Source: Cristatella mucedo (lineage: Eukaryota > Bryozoa > Phylactolaemata > Cristatellidae). From it: a DNA stretch of 64,000 nt. Location: positions 5,281,501 to 5,345,500 of the forward strand of contig WPIO01000020.1 of assembly GCA_009760855.2 (NCBI GenBank), read 5' to 3'. A program made the translations under genes and the position numbers. Under the pieces are notes generated by a model, which was not told where the DNA came from, made no database searches, and saw nothing but the letters and a program-made list of their open reading frames with translations. Numbering within the stretch: position 1 is the first letter of the stretch; every line of letters starts with the position of its first letter. This document shows, piece by piece, positions 1 to 9,392 of this stretch.

Positions 1-232
1 AGCGTTTGTAAAAGCACCGCCTGCCAAGAAAACGTACATGCAAGTGTGCCGCGTAGCTGGTTCGAAGCCTTTCTTGCTGTGCTTGCGCTCTGAGTTGAGC
101 AGCCAGTTAACAAAGTCCTGCCGGACGTGGTAGAATTCCAGCAGCATGTTTAACCGGACCACACAGTCGCTCCCGCCGAGAAATAGCTTGTAGATTAAGC
201 ATTGCTCTTCCAACTGAGAACGTACGCGGAAG
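1..232 (-). CDS. Partial coding exon running off the left edge, unidentified protein
   Basis: On the minus strand 77 consecutive codons are open from position 231 to the window edge with no stop. The deduced peptide includes LEFYHVRQDFVNWLLNSERK (about residues 31-50) and ends in a glycine/alanine-rich stretch (LAGGAF). Codon choice looks coding: many third positions are G or C (CTG, TTC, CAC, GTC, CAG, AAG), unlike the AT-rich surroundings. Immediately upstream on this strand (plus 233-245) is TTGTTCTGTCAG, a reasonable polypyrimidine tract plus AG acceptor, and the frame closes with a stop about 18 bases further upstream. This suggests an internal exon whose upstream exon would lie at higher coordinates. 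No start codon is expected. I do not recognise the family; a transposon origin is not excluded. Confidence 0.5.
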
Positions 233-319
233 CTGACAGAACAATGGAGCTAGTTCGCAGGAACGTATGCTCTCCCGTGCACTTGCAGCGCTCCCCCAGA
301 CGCATCTGTTCTCTCCCAG

Positions 320-545
320 GCTGGCGCTCCCTCCTCTGCCACTCCCTCCCAGCCACAACTCATCCCAAGAGTTGGTGGGAGGACGAAGCCGGCTTGTGGA
401 CAAACCACAGCCGCCAGACCACAGCTGGGCACCGGCCCACCCCTAGGCCACAGCTACCAGCTGTTATACCCCTGGGTTGTATAGTGCACTACCGGTCTGC
501 CTGCATCGGCAGTGTGCAGGCGTTCCCGGCGATCTTAATCACGCA
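320..545. repeat. GC-rich dispersed repeat fragment, shared with 41180-41370
   Basis: This block aligns by eye with 41180-41370. Shared landmarks in the same order are CCACTCCCTCCCA, GACAAAGCCGGC (GACGAAGCCGGC here), AAACCACAGCCG, CTAGGCCACAGCTACCAGCTG, and GGTCTGCCTGCA followed by GGCAGTGTGC. It is a piece of the right-hand part of the large repeat seen as copies A and C (see 35310-42310). It lies just upstream of the edge exon on that gene's strand, so it would be intronic if the exon is real. Confidence 0.6.
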
Positions 546-699
546 CGGAAACACAAACCGCAGAGTAGCCGACAGAACAGAACCGCGAAGTCCAAGTAGC
601 ACATAGCTGTTCGTCACCGTAGGGGTCGACTCTCTTGCTCTCGAGGCGTAGACATATCTACCTAAGTTTCGGTCCCGAGTTCTGTCAATAGTTTCGTTT

Positions 700-701
<2 letters not shown>

Positions 702-787
<86 letters not shown>

Positions 788-808
788 GTCTCTCTCTCTC
801 TCTCTCTA
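702..808 (+). repeat. (CT)n microsatellite
   Basis: An almost pure CT dinucleotide run of about 107 bases, interrupted once by CCCGT near 785. Confidence 0.98.
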
Positions 809-1029
809 GCTGCTACTTTGTTGAACCCCTGATCTTGGTGACCGTCCTTAGCCTATTCGCTTCCGCCTGTAATTTATCAGATGGCTTCTGCACCTGATTA
901 CCATCCTTTTGCTCTTTGTATAATGGAGTACAGCAGCCGGTCCACATCCTGACTGTTCTTTGTCTGCCCAAGGCTCCATTGTAAAATAAGCGGATCTTGC
1001 TGTTCTCTCCGGTTAACTCCTGTTAACTA

Positions 1030-1250
1030 ATGTGTCCCCCTACCCAATTCCACTTTGCTAGTCCACCCATTACGGTTTGCTCTAGGTAAGCTAGTCAGAC
1101 CCACAAAGGCAAGGGCTAGTAACGCGGCTAACCTGGGAATTGCCCCGGAGCTGAATTGTGGAAGCAAGTTCCACAGTGTAGGACCAGCAGAGCAAAAGCT
1201 TCTGTCACCAACGGTATTTAAATAAAGTCCGACAAAATTTAGACCAAGCA
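1030..1250 (-). mobile_element. LINE reverse-transcriptase C-terminal remnant (CR1/L2-like)
   Basis: The minus-strand translation contains NTVGDRSFCSAGPTLWNLLP, a variant of the VGDRSFS.AGPRLWNSLP signature found just before the end of CR1/L2/Rex-type LINE ORF2 proteins. Only about 35 recognisable residues remain before the similarity is lost. The copy is 5'-truncated and old. Confidence 0.75.
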
Positions 1251-1251
1251 C

Positions 1252-2880
1252 TCAGCCCTTAGGTAGGCAATACTTAAGTCGTTCATCGGATGCTCTTTGT
1301 CCGTTTACATCGATACTGTGGAGTCTCCCTCTGAAATAGTACCTGAACTATTGCAGTGCAGTACCAGTGAAACCCATTGAAATGAAAGGCCCTTGCAAAG
1401 GGCTCGGCGATCAATAGTACAAACGCCACCTAGTGATCAAGCACAACAAACAGAAGAGACTGTATCTAAGTCTGCATTTTTCAGTAGGCTAAGCAATGCT
1501 GACTCTGTGGAGTGATTAGCACTAAACAAGATGTAAGATACTAGCTAGGTTAAGATGTCGATATACAAGGATTTCTTTTGGTCTGCCTCAACTCACTCCA
1601 GTGTCTTTAATCAGAACGTTGGAAGGGAAAAATGCAGGAAGCTGCTAGGTTTTATGTAATCATGATTTCTTAGTTATTTCCCTAGTAGCAGCCTTTTCCA
1701 AGGTGCATATGGTTTACCTGAGTCTAATGACATGTTACCACGATAGTTATTAATGAGGAACAGATCTGTGTATTTTATAATTACGACGGTGGGATTGTGG
1801 TCTAGAGCATGAATACTCTTCTCTGACTGAAAGATGAGTTTCAGGATGAAGTCACTCGTTGGCCTCAGGTAATGTTTGAGTCTGAACCAGATCATCCAGT
1901 AATAAATTGGGTAAGCTAGCATATCGACGAGCGAAATTAGAAACCCGAAGCCAATTGGGATGAAAGGATGACATCTGCCGAACTCAGCTGGGGATGTGGG
2001 AGTCAGGGAATAGCCGAATCACCTTGGCGATATTGCAAGCTTGGATCAAAGAATGCCGTAACTTTTCAGGCTAGGAAGCCAATATACGTTTATTCTTGAC
2101 ATTTTACCGACAAGGATGATGCAACTCTACACTTAGCTTTAGTTGCCATTTGCAGCAATATCGCTCAGTTATCATATCATTGGCACGAATATGAGACTTT
2201 TTCGATTACTCAATGTACATATTATTGTCGTTATTCGATCATACCTTGGCGAAAAAGCCTCGCAGATGCGATTTATTCTTCTATGCCGTCGCTCCGACCG
2301 GAGTAGCAAAGCAAACACATTTGGCTACGCCTTAATACTCTTATCGCTTGGTACTGGCATCTTTCTGGCTACTTGTTTCTGGTTCTTGTTACTGGTACCG
2401 ACCTAAAGCACCTTTTTTGCGTAATTTTAACCAGTTGGTAATATCAAGCAAGAAAATTTCCGGTTGATAAGATCGTCTAACGATTTCACACTACTAACCA
2501 TCAACGTCGATAAACTTAAAATTCAATTGACGACACAGCTGATGCCTTAAACAGAGAAATTTGTCCACTAACTTGTTCATTTGCCGTTGGAGCTTATTTG
2601 CACGACCATATTCAGAACAGAGGCCACACGTTCGATCAAATACTCTACAACAATTGGCAGCAGGAAGATAGATTAGATCATAGTCCATGCAAAAAGTTAC
2701 GACCTATGGCAGGACCTCACTCTGCCTTAGCGAAGCCATCTCTGAACTCATCTCTCTTAATTCGTTTCAACACGTCAATATCTGCATATAAGCGTGTTTT
2801 TAGTTACATCTCAGATTTAGTTTCCATTGTAAATGAAAAAGCATTAGATTCATTCTTATAATGCCCTAGGTAACCTAATA
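1252..2880. other. Unique AT-rich sequence, nothing recognised
   Basis: No repeat shared with the rest of the window and no convincing coding frame were seen. Short ATG-to-stop frames here have no recognisable domains and are the length expected by chance. Confidence 0.5.
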
Positions 2881-2884
2881 TTTA

Positions 2885-2985
2885 TTCGGGCGTTGTACAT
2901 ATTCGAAGGGGATCGAACACACGAGCTTGGCCTCCAGACCTTGGTCTGGGCGAGCACCTTAACCACTAAGATAAACCAGAATGGA
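2885..2985 (-). mobile_element. tRNA-derived SINE head (second tRNA-like family)
   Basis: On the minus strand the segment reads as a tRNA-like promoter: an A-box-like TTAGTGGTTAAGGTGCTCGC and, about 35 bases later, a B-box-like TGTTCGATCCCC. The body between them (CAGACCAAGGTCTGGAGGCCAAGC) differs from the family at 8835, 31179, 49911 and 53848. It resembles 45735-45860 and a short fragment at 4745-4785. No intact cloverleaf is evident, so I call it a SINE fragment and not a tRNA gene. Confidence 0.5.
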
Positions 2986-2989
2986 TTCT

Positions 2990-3690
2990 AAGAATATTAC
3001 TTACCAGCCCTCTCGACCTTATAGCCACTCTTCTCTTTGTAAAATGCCCTAACAGATCTGCAGCTAACAGGCATAATTGATAAATATTCTCTCAGCTTCA
3101 GGATTAATCATTGCACCTTTCACTCAGGATATAGTCAAGCCATTCAAACAGTTATACCAAAGCAAGAGAACTTGCAGCAATTTCTGCTTTATTCCATACG
3201 GCCGTTAAAAACACAGACGTTTAACTTTGCAGTGGTAGATAGGTGTGATCATCTTATATCGTAGCCTCCAACTGAGTCAATATATGCTTATTCCCTTGCA
3301 GCATGTTTCGCTGGTAGTCGCGATTTTAGGGCAACAAAATTTTGAATTCGATCAGCGACGGAACTAACTTAATTTGCATAGAAAAACCAGGTGCTACCCA
3401 GAAATAGGAAAATCTGTTCCTCTGAATTTGCTGTGCCACGTTATCTCCCAGTTATGTTGGGAGAAGCATCTTCCCGAAATCAAGAGAATGTTATTGTTAA
3501 GAAGAGGCTTTAGGCGGCATGCAAATGCCGTACGGCCCTGTTTATTTACACTAGGTATGGCTCACTGCATTAAGCTTAGAATATATCAATGAACAATGGC
3601 GATGGACAAAGTTCTCTACCTAAATCTAAAACTGAATCGAACACGATTAATTCCCAAAAGAAGAAACAAATCAGTTTGAATTACAAAATT
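2990..3690. other. Unique sequence, nothing recognised
   Basis: AT-rich sequence without repeats shared elsewhere in the window. It may include the eroded upstream part of the LINE fragment that follows, but I could not read a reverse-transcriptase motif in it. Confidence 0.4.
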
Positions 3691-4200
3691 AGGTGCTGCA
3701 TTTGACGTCAGTCAAAACTTGGCAATCAAGTCTGCTAACTTTCGGTCGCATGTAATTGCAGAAAATTTGCTCTAACATATGTAGGTACACAACATCTGAG
3801 CTAGTCTGTGCGTTAGCGATATCCTGTCTCAACTTCTCTAATCTGTGGGTCTTTGGACCTATGCAAGAGGACGTCTGCAGCCGGTGCAGCACTGCACAGC
3901 TAGACGTTTTTGGTATGAGCGTCGTAGTGGCAACTTTGTGTTGTTCTCACCGACCAAAACTGGCTCCCATTGTACTAACTTCATGATTTTTTCATTATTA
4001 TTTAATGTTGGTTTGTTCACTCACTCAAGCAAACTCATGTTAACTTCTCCCCCTCAGGCTAGGCATTGTTTCGCTAACCTTCTGACAAAAGTCATTTAGC
4101 CGTGTCTAGAGCAAAACTAAAATTCATTGGAGACCGTACCTTTAATACGCATACTCCCAAAAGCCTGGGACTAACTCTCAACTAACGTCCCAAACTTTTC
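3690..4200 (+). mobile_element. LINE reverse-transcriptase C-terminal fragment, frameshifted
   Basis: Stitching two plus-strand frames gives the typical order of a CR1/L2-like ORF2 C-terminus. First comes LVCALAISCLNFSNLWVFGP (cf. LV.A.V.SRLDYCNSLL.GLP), then a CTAR block (cf. QN.AARLV), then PPQARH, and finally LKFIGDRTFNTHTPKSLGL (cf. LK.VGDRSFS...PRLWNSLP) at about 4110-4170. The frame changes at least twice, so it is a dead copy. Confidence 0.75.
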
Positions 4201-5135
4201 TGAGTTGAACATTTTGTAACCAGAACCTAAAAGCTCCTCTATCCCACATCACCTGCTCTGTCCTTCTTCATTTTAATATCGTCTTCGTCTGTGCTGAGGC
4301 TGTGCGTGCTATCACTAACCCTATTTCCTTAATAGTGTCTAACATATTTTAAGTTTATCAAAAGAGATTTGGTTCTCTTAGGGTGCAATGAAACTGCCTT
4401 AATGGAAATTCAGATAGCTTGGCCGGAGCAACATATTTTGTAAATTAATTATTAATGCGTGTAACTCCGTCTTTCACGTCCGTCATCCGACAGGCTATTA
4501 AGTCATGCGGCCACTTGGTGCACTTACGTCACGCGGCGAGATTGCGACCAGTACTTCCAGGAACGACTTGTAAGAGACGCTTAATTTCACTATGACTCTG
4601 CGAAGCAACTCCACATGCAGTGTGCTCTAGTTGCAAATAAATAGATGCAATTCTTGTTTTGAGCCCTGAGTGAACTTGATCTCGGCTGAGGCTCTTAACG
4701 TATGCCAAGGCGCTGGAGCAGGAGTCCTCAGTCAAATACATTCTTAATCTGAGCGAGCACCTTAACCACTATCAGAAACAGCGTAGAGACCTATAGATGA
4801 TTGCAAGAATCTTTTTTCAAGTCTAAACGATGCGTTATAGGAAGCCAGTGTAAAGTAGGCATTAGCGGTCAAATTTGGACTTTCCAATGCTGGCTTCGAT
4901 AAACCAGCTTATTGGTGATAGTATGCAGAGTGTCAGCACGCTTAAACACAAAGGTTATTTGACACTGACGGCACGTTGCATTGACGATCGGAGGGTTTCT
5001 AGCTTCTGTTTGAATTTCTTCAAAGCGGGCGATTTTAAATAACGTAATAGTAGTAATAGGAAACTTTGATAACACCCTTAGAGAAATAAATTACTACCTA
5101 GGCATATTATAAATGCTACAATTGTATTATTCTAC
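4201..5135. other. Unique sequence with a short tRNA-like fragment at 4745-4785
   Basis: The GAGCGAGCACCTTAACCACT string near 4752 is the reverse complement of the A-box region of the SINE head at 2885-2985. Nothing else is recognised, and no open frame shows protein-like character. Confidence 0.4.
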
Positions 5136-5139
5136 GTCT

Positions 5140-5575
5140 GTAACTTCACAAATCCATACAGACTAACTCCGTTTTATGGATGAGAGTTTTCATTAGCCCA
5201 CTTAAAGCCGAAGCGGCTTTTGGTACCAATGCTGTAGCCAACAGAGTTCATATTATGCAACAATGAAAAAGGCAGAAGTAGAGTTGAGTTAGTGGGACGT
5301 TTGAGATAGTGAGTCGCATGGTGGACGACTTGCAGCTCAGAGTGGATGGACGACACAGTCTTGGGCAAGTGAAAGGATGCAGTTGCGCAAGAACTCCAGC
5401 AGAAGCCTGTCCAACTGCTAATGAATGGTTCATGAATGAACACAATCGAAATGGTAAAGCAAACTGAAGACGATTCACATGAATCCAGAAAATGTAATGA
5501 AGAACTGAAGGGCTGATGCGCGTTAGGCTCCTTTATAAATGCCGTCACGTCAGGAGACGCCATGACGTAGGTCGG
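5140..5575 (-). mobile_element. LINE 3' end, minus strand
   Basis: The minus strand carries the same 3' terminus as the copy at 5769-6190. The translation ends ...GTKSRFGFKWANENSHP, matching ...RTESRLGCECAMKNSPA of that copy. The untranslated tail contains CTGTAACTTCACAAA, matching CTGTAACTCCACAAAG of other copies. The GDRSF...RLWNS block is too eroded to read. It lies head-to-head with the next LINE piece, so both 3' ends point outward. Confidence 0.7.
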
Positions 5576-5768
5576 AAGTAAGCTCCATGCTGCTGTAGAG
5601 TATTTTTATTGTGAACTGAAGGCACGGTTGACAAGATATTTGATTTTTTAGTTGTTTACAGCGAACTGAATTGAGTCAGAAGAGTGTTACAATTCAAAAC
5701 TCACGAAGGATAATAAGCAATAAGTTGACTGGATCAAGACTATAACGGTACCTTAAAGAGTCATTTAA

Positions 5769-6190
5769 GTGCTGCATCAGTTTCAGCCTGTTCGCGCCCT
5801 CAGGTCCTGTGTGGACAATAAATTAGCTGTCCCATTCCTCCGCTTAAAGACAGTTGGCGACAGAAGCTTTAGCTCTGCAGGTCCTAGACTGTGGAACTCG
5901 CTTCCACAATCTTACGCAACGAAAACTACTCCTCCTACTGACGACTATGGCACATCATTTTCAGCGGTCCTTAGCTGCTACTTCTTTGCTACTCACTACC
6001 TCAACTGCTCTCCTGACTCTGCTATGCTTCCCACTTTCTCTTTGTCGCGTGAGACGAAGTCTGTTTGCTCCCGAGTGCGTACCGAAAGCCGCTTAGGCTG
6101 TGAGTGCGCTATGAAAAACTCTCCTGCGTAACACTCATAAGGTCATTATGTCTTTGTGGAGTTACAGACGGAGATGCATTACATTCAACC
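5769..6190 (+). mobile_element. LINE ORF2 C-terminus and 3' tail
   Basis: This is the clearest LINE tail in the window. The plus-strand frame 5769-6131 contains DNKLAVPFLRLK followed by TVGDRSFSSAGPRLWNSLPQ, the CR1/L2-like ORF2 C-terminal signature. About 70 further residues precede the stop at 6129. The 3' tail (CTTTGTGGAGTTACAGACGG, then GATGCATTACATT) ends in a degenerate TTACAT microsatellite, as many CR1-like elements do. The copy is severely 5'-truncated, with no catalytic domain. Confidence 0.85.
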
Positions 6191-6840
6191 GCATTACAAG
6201 TGAGTTTAACACAACCTTGATCGATACGTGCACTATTAGGGAGCCAGTATTGTTCGGTGGAAAGAGGTGCTTTGGGGCAGCTGTGTGATGTTTAACGTAA
6301 TAACCCTCGATGTAGAGGTCTTATCTAGCTATAAGCGTCGTATCGCGCATGCGAAAGGCCCGTTGAGAATTAGCTACAGAAGTCCATTCGGGACGACATA
6401 AATACTTATATGTGCTTGGCCGCTGCATCCTCCTTTCAGATGCCTTCATTATCGGAAACGGCACGTCGCTAAAAGTGGGAAGACCTGGCATTTAAAAATT
6501 ACGTAAATTATGGTCTTCCTGCAAAGCTCCAAACCTCTGTTTGGTGTGGAACTCAAATTCTTTCTGCGACTTCGGTGTAGAATGGCGAATATGTGGCTAC
6601 TTCTTTCACATTTCTACTTCTTTTATATTGCAATTCCTCTGATGCTGCCACTTCCTTAATGTGGCCACTTCTGGATGAGTTCATTTCCATGACACGGCCC
6701 TGATGCCTGGTCAGTGGAGAGGATACTCACTTTACTAAAACGTATACGGTGGATAGCAACTGGTGGGGGTGTGGCAGGCAAAATATTAATGCTGGTGCAG
6801 TTCAGCTCTACTGGCTGGAGCACCACGAGAAATCAGGAGA
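6191..6840. other. Unique sequence, nothing recognised
   Basis: No shared repeat, RNA-like fold or coding frame was noticed. Confidence 0.4.
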
Positions 6841-6945
6841 ATTTAATAATAATAATAATAATAATGATAATGAACTTGATAAAGCGCCTTCAGGGAACTC
6901 AATCTCTTTCTAGGCGATTTAGATTGGCTGTAAAGCTTCACATAC
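6841..6945 (+). repeat. Short interspersed element led by (TAA)n
   Basis: A run of TAA units (6844-6870) leads into GATAAAGCGCCTTCAGGGAA, then CTCAATCTCTTTCTAGGCGA and TTGGCTGTAAAGC. The same order, TAA-rich start, gc.CC(T)C.GAGAACT, TCTAGGC.CTTTACA, and TGC(A/T)G, recurs at 14705, 17399 and 36120. It appears eroded at 59066 and inside the 885-bp satellite module. It is a non-coding MITE- or SINE-like family; class unknown. Confidence 0.6.
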
Positions 6946-8050
6946 TCCCCGTCGTTTAACTGCTGCTCAATATCGGCAATTATTGTCTGTTTGGGTTTGC
7001 CCACCTTCACGTATTTCATTCCAATCCACCCTGTCTGACCGATATGCATGAGCGATAAGGTATGCCTTTATGAAGGTCATTTAAAGGTAAACATGGAGTC
7101 AAAGGCCAGCCCCCTTCTCAAGCAAATAATTACTAATAAATTTCATCTTCTGGATAAGAGGCTCAAGACCTACCGTATTGAGGCCGCTGTCTGAAAGTGC
7201 AAAGCCTAGCACCATAAGGATTCGAGTGAATGGTAGTCCTGACATGCTGTTCTGTACCAAGCCAGGAAATTGAAATGGGGTCTGAACCCTACGACATTTA
7301 CAGATTGACAGTAAGGAGTATTTCGAAATCGATTCTCGGTTCGCACGAAAGCCAGTGAAGATCTCTTACCAGCTCGTTGAACAGTTCAAAATAGACCCTT
7401 TGTTACACTGCGTTAGATAGCCTACGTCAAAAGAGGCTGCCGACGTCGGCGATATTTTCGGCAGCCCACTTAGCAGCTACATACAAGCTTACAATCTTGA
7501 ATTTGCAAGTGCCCGAGCCGGGTGTGCGGTCATGTGCAATCCAGGTTATTCCGTACGTATGAAATTGCACAATACGTGTCCTAGACTGAGGTAAGAGTGA
7601 ACATTTCTTCAGTAAAATAATGGCTAATTCCGGAGCTGAAACTGGAGAGCAACCTAGCGTCGTCCACCCGTCCGATTAAAGGCAAGCTGTAAGAGCAGGC
7701 CCCAGCGAGAGGATAAAATGAGCAGAACGTTGTCAGCTAGCCGACGACTGCATAATATGTTGGTTCAGCCGGGAAGCGAGGTCAATTGTGCACTTACTAC
7801 CTAGGATGACATATGCTAGTCACACGCACAGTCAAAGGTCAAGCCCTAGGCTGTCAAGCTTAATCAGCCCAAACCAATTTTACTGCTCAAGTTAAAGAGA
7901 TCTGCAATTATCAATGCCAGTCTAAAACACTAGGACGCGTTTTTTAGATACACAATTGTGTATTAATCGGACATCAAGGGCAGTCTTCAAAGTGCTGACT
8001 CAAATACATATCAGCTGATTTAAACCACCTATTTTTTACAGTGGTGAAAT
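6946..8050. other. Unique sequence, nothing recognised
   Basis: About 1.1 kb with no element, RNA gene or credible open frame that I could support. Confidence 0.4.
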
Positions 8051-8054
8051 AGCC

Positions 8055-8165
8055 TTAACGCCTATAGGCCAACGCTTTTGGTTGACAATAAAAGATCGCC
8101 CACTAAAAGATTTAAACTGGCGACCTTAATCGTGACGAGTAAGCACAATACCTCATTGGCAATCA
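8055..8165 (-). mobile_element. Eroded tRNA-derived SINE fragment
   Basis: The reverse complement retains order with the SINE at 8835: a GGGCGATC-like string (AGATCGCCCACT on plus), a weak B-box region and a degenerate A-box end near CCTCATTGGC. It is much more diverged than the other copies. Confidence 0.3.
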
Positions 8166-8830
8166 CGGTCAAATTTCAGGCATTTCTTTAAATAAATAGA
8201 TGGCGTTGTGCTAAAGCATATAATGAAAAACAATAGTTTTTGTTGGTTTAATGGTTTGAATTGAATTGCATTAACCTTCGTCCACGTTCATTACGACAAC
8301 TGCTTGCGGCGTGCTTTTATTCTTATATGAAGCATTTATCCCGAGGAAAACACCCCGTCACGTTCAAAGAGCAATGAATTGAAACTTAATCGAATGGCAT
8401 ATTAAAACCCTCGATAAACCGTAGTCGGGCTGTCAGACGAATCAGCTAAAGTAACTAATCAACTAAGCAGGGAATGCTAACAAAGTTAACGGAACTCGCC
8501 AAGATGTAGCCAAGTGGACGGCCATATCTCGTGTTTTCAAGATACGACTCATAAAAGTCTACCCGGTACTTTAAATGGACAAGACACTATTACTGATGCC
8601 TTTGGGTCCGTCCAAGAGGGGCAAAGACTCGTGGCTCACTTTATTAATCCACGCTCACAGAGGGACAGGCGGAGACGAAGAAGTTGAGAGACTAATGAGG
8701 AGACCGAGGGATGGGAGCAGAACGAAGGAAGGGAGGGAGAGCCAACACGGGTCGAAGGGCACGAGAGGCGAGCGAAGGTTAAGGTAGCTAGCGCGTTGTA
8801 TACAAAGCCTGAGACACAAAGAGATGAAAG
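8166..8830. other. Unique sequence ending in a purine-rich stretch
   Basis: Positions 8690-8780 are rich in GGGAGG/GAAGG and low in complexity. The 70-codon frame across it follows from base composition and shows no domain. Confidence 0.4.
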
Positions 8831-8834
8831 ACTG

Positions 8835-9023
8835 GTGAGCCATAATGGCTCACTGGGTAAGGTGGTTGCTTTACACTACCTCAGCACCGAGGTCGTGGGT
8901 TCGAATCTTGTGGTGGGCGATCCTTTATCGCCACTGCAAGCGGTAGTGATAGCCGTCAAGGCTTTTCTGTCGCTATACAAAACTAGGCTGCTAAATCAGC
9001 TATATTTTTTTATTTTTTTTTAA
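8835..9023 (+). mobile_element. tRNA-derived SINE, best-preserved copy
   Basis: Starting at GAGCC, the element has an A-box-like TGGCTCACTGGGTAAGGTGG and a B-box GGTTCGAATCT. A conserved non-tRNA part follows: GGGCGATCCTTTATCGCCAC, TGCAAGCGGTAGTGATAGCC, CTGTCGCTATACAAAA and GGCTGCTAAATCAGCTA, with a T-rich end at 9001-9022. GGCGAT/ATCGCC can pair around CCTTT, giving a small hairpin after the tRNA-like head. Copies occur at 31179, 49911 and 53848 (minus), with a partial one at 58437 (minus). Confidence 0.85.
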
Positions 9024-9392
9024 GAAAGGAGAAAGGACGGAGTGAGAATACCATACGACGTCGTTTGCACAAGGCCTATGAATCTCATTCTCTATATAAT
9101 TGCTTTAAATTCGCGTCAAAAGATATAATAACCACGAGTTAGTGAAATATGCGAAATCACTTTACAAATGAACAAGTATTTGCTTAAGTTAAACGCTAAA
9201 GCGAACGCGAAGACACACATGGCAGTGCCTGCTACTACGAGGTCCGGCTCTGTTAACACTAGTGACTATCGCACGAAAACCACACCGGAAAAGAAGGGCG
9301 AAGTCTCCAAGGCAAAGCTCAAGCTGACTCAAACAGATGCGTCTGTAGCAGACACATGAAAGACACAACGTCCTTTCACGTCACAGCCATAC
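9024..9392. other. Spacer with a lysine-rich 63-codon ORF (9168-9359, plus)
   Basis: The ORF gives a basic peptide with TTPEKKGEVSKAKLKLTQ near its C-terminus. It could be the start of a retroelement ORF1, a short exon or chance. No domain is recognised and no copy was seen elsewhere in the window. Confidence 0.25.

Noticed and set aside
2143-2406. 87-codon ORF with hydrophobic segments resembling a small membrane protein
   Set aside because: AT-rich sequence readily gives Leu/Ile/Phe-rich frames. There are no supporting motifs, splice context or second copy.
8835-8925. Functional tRNA gene
   Set aside because: A- and B-box-like strings are present, but no cloverleaf with proper acceptor and anticodon stems could be formed, and the unit continues into a conserved non-tRNA part found in several copies.
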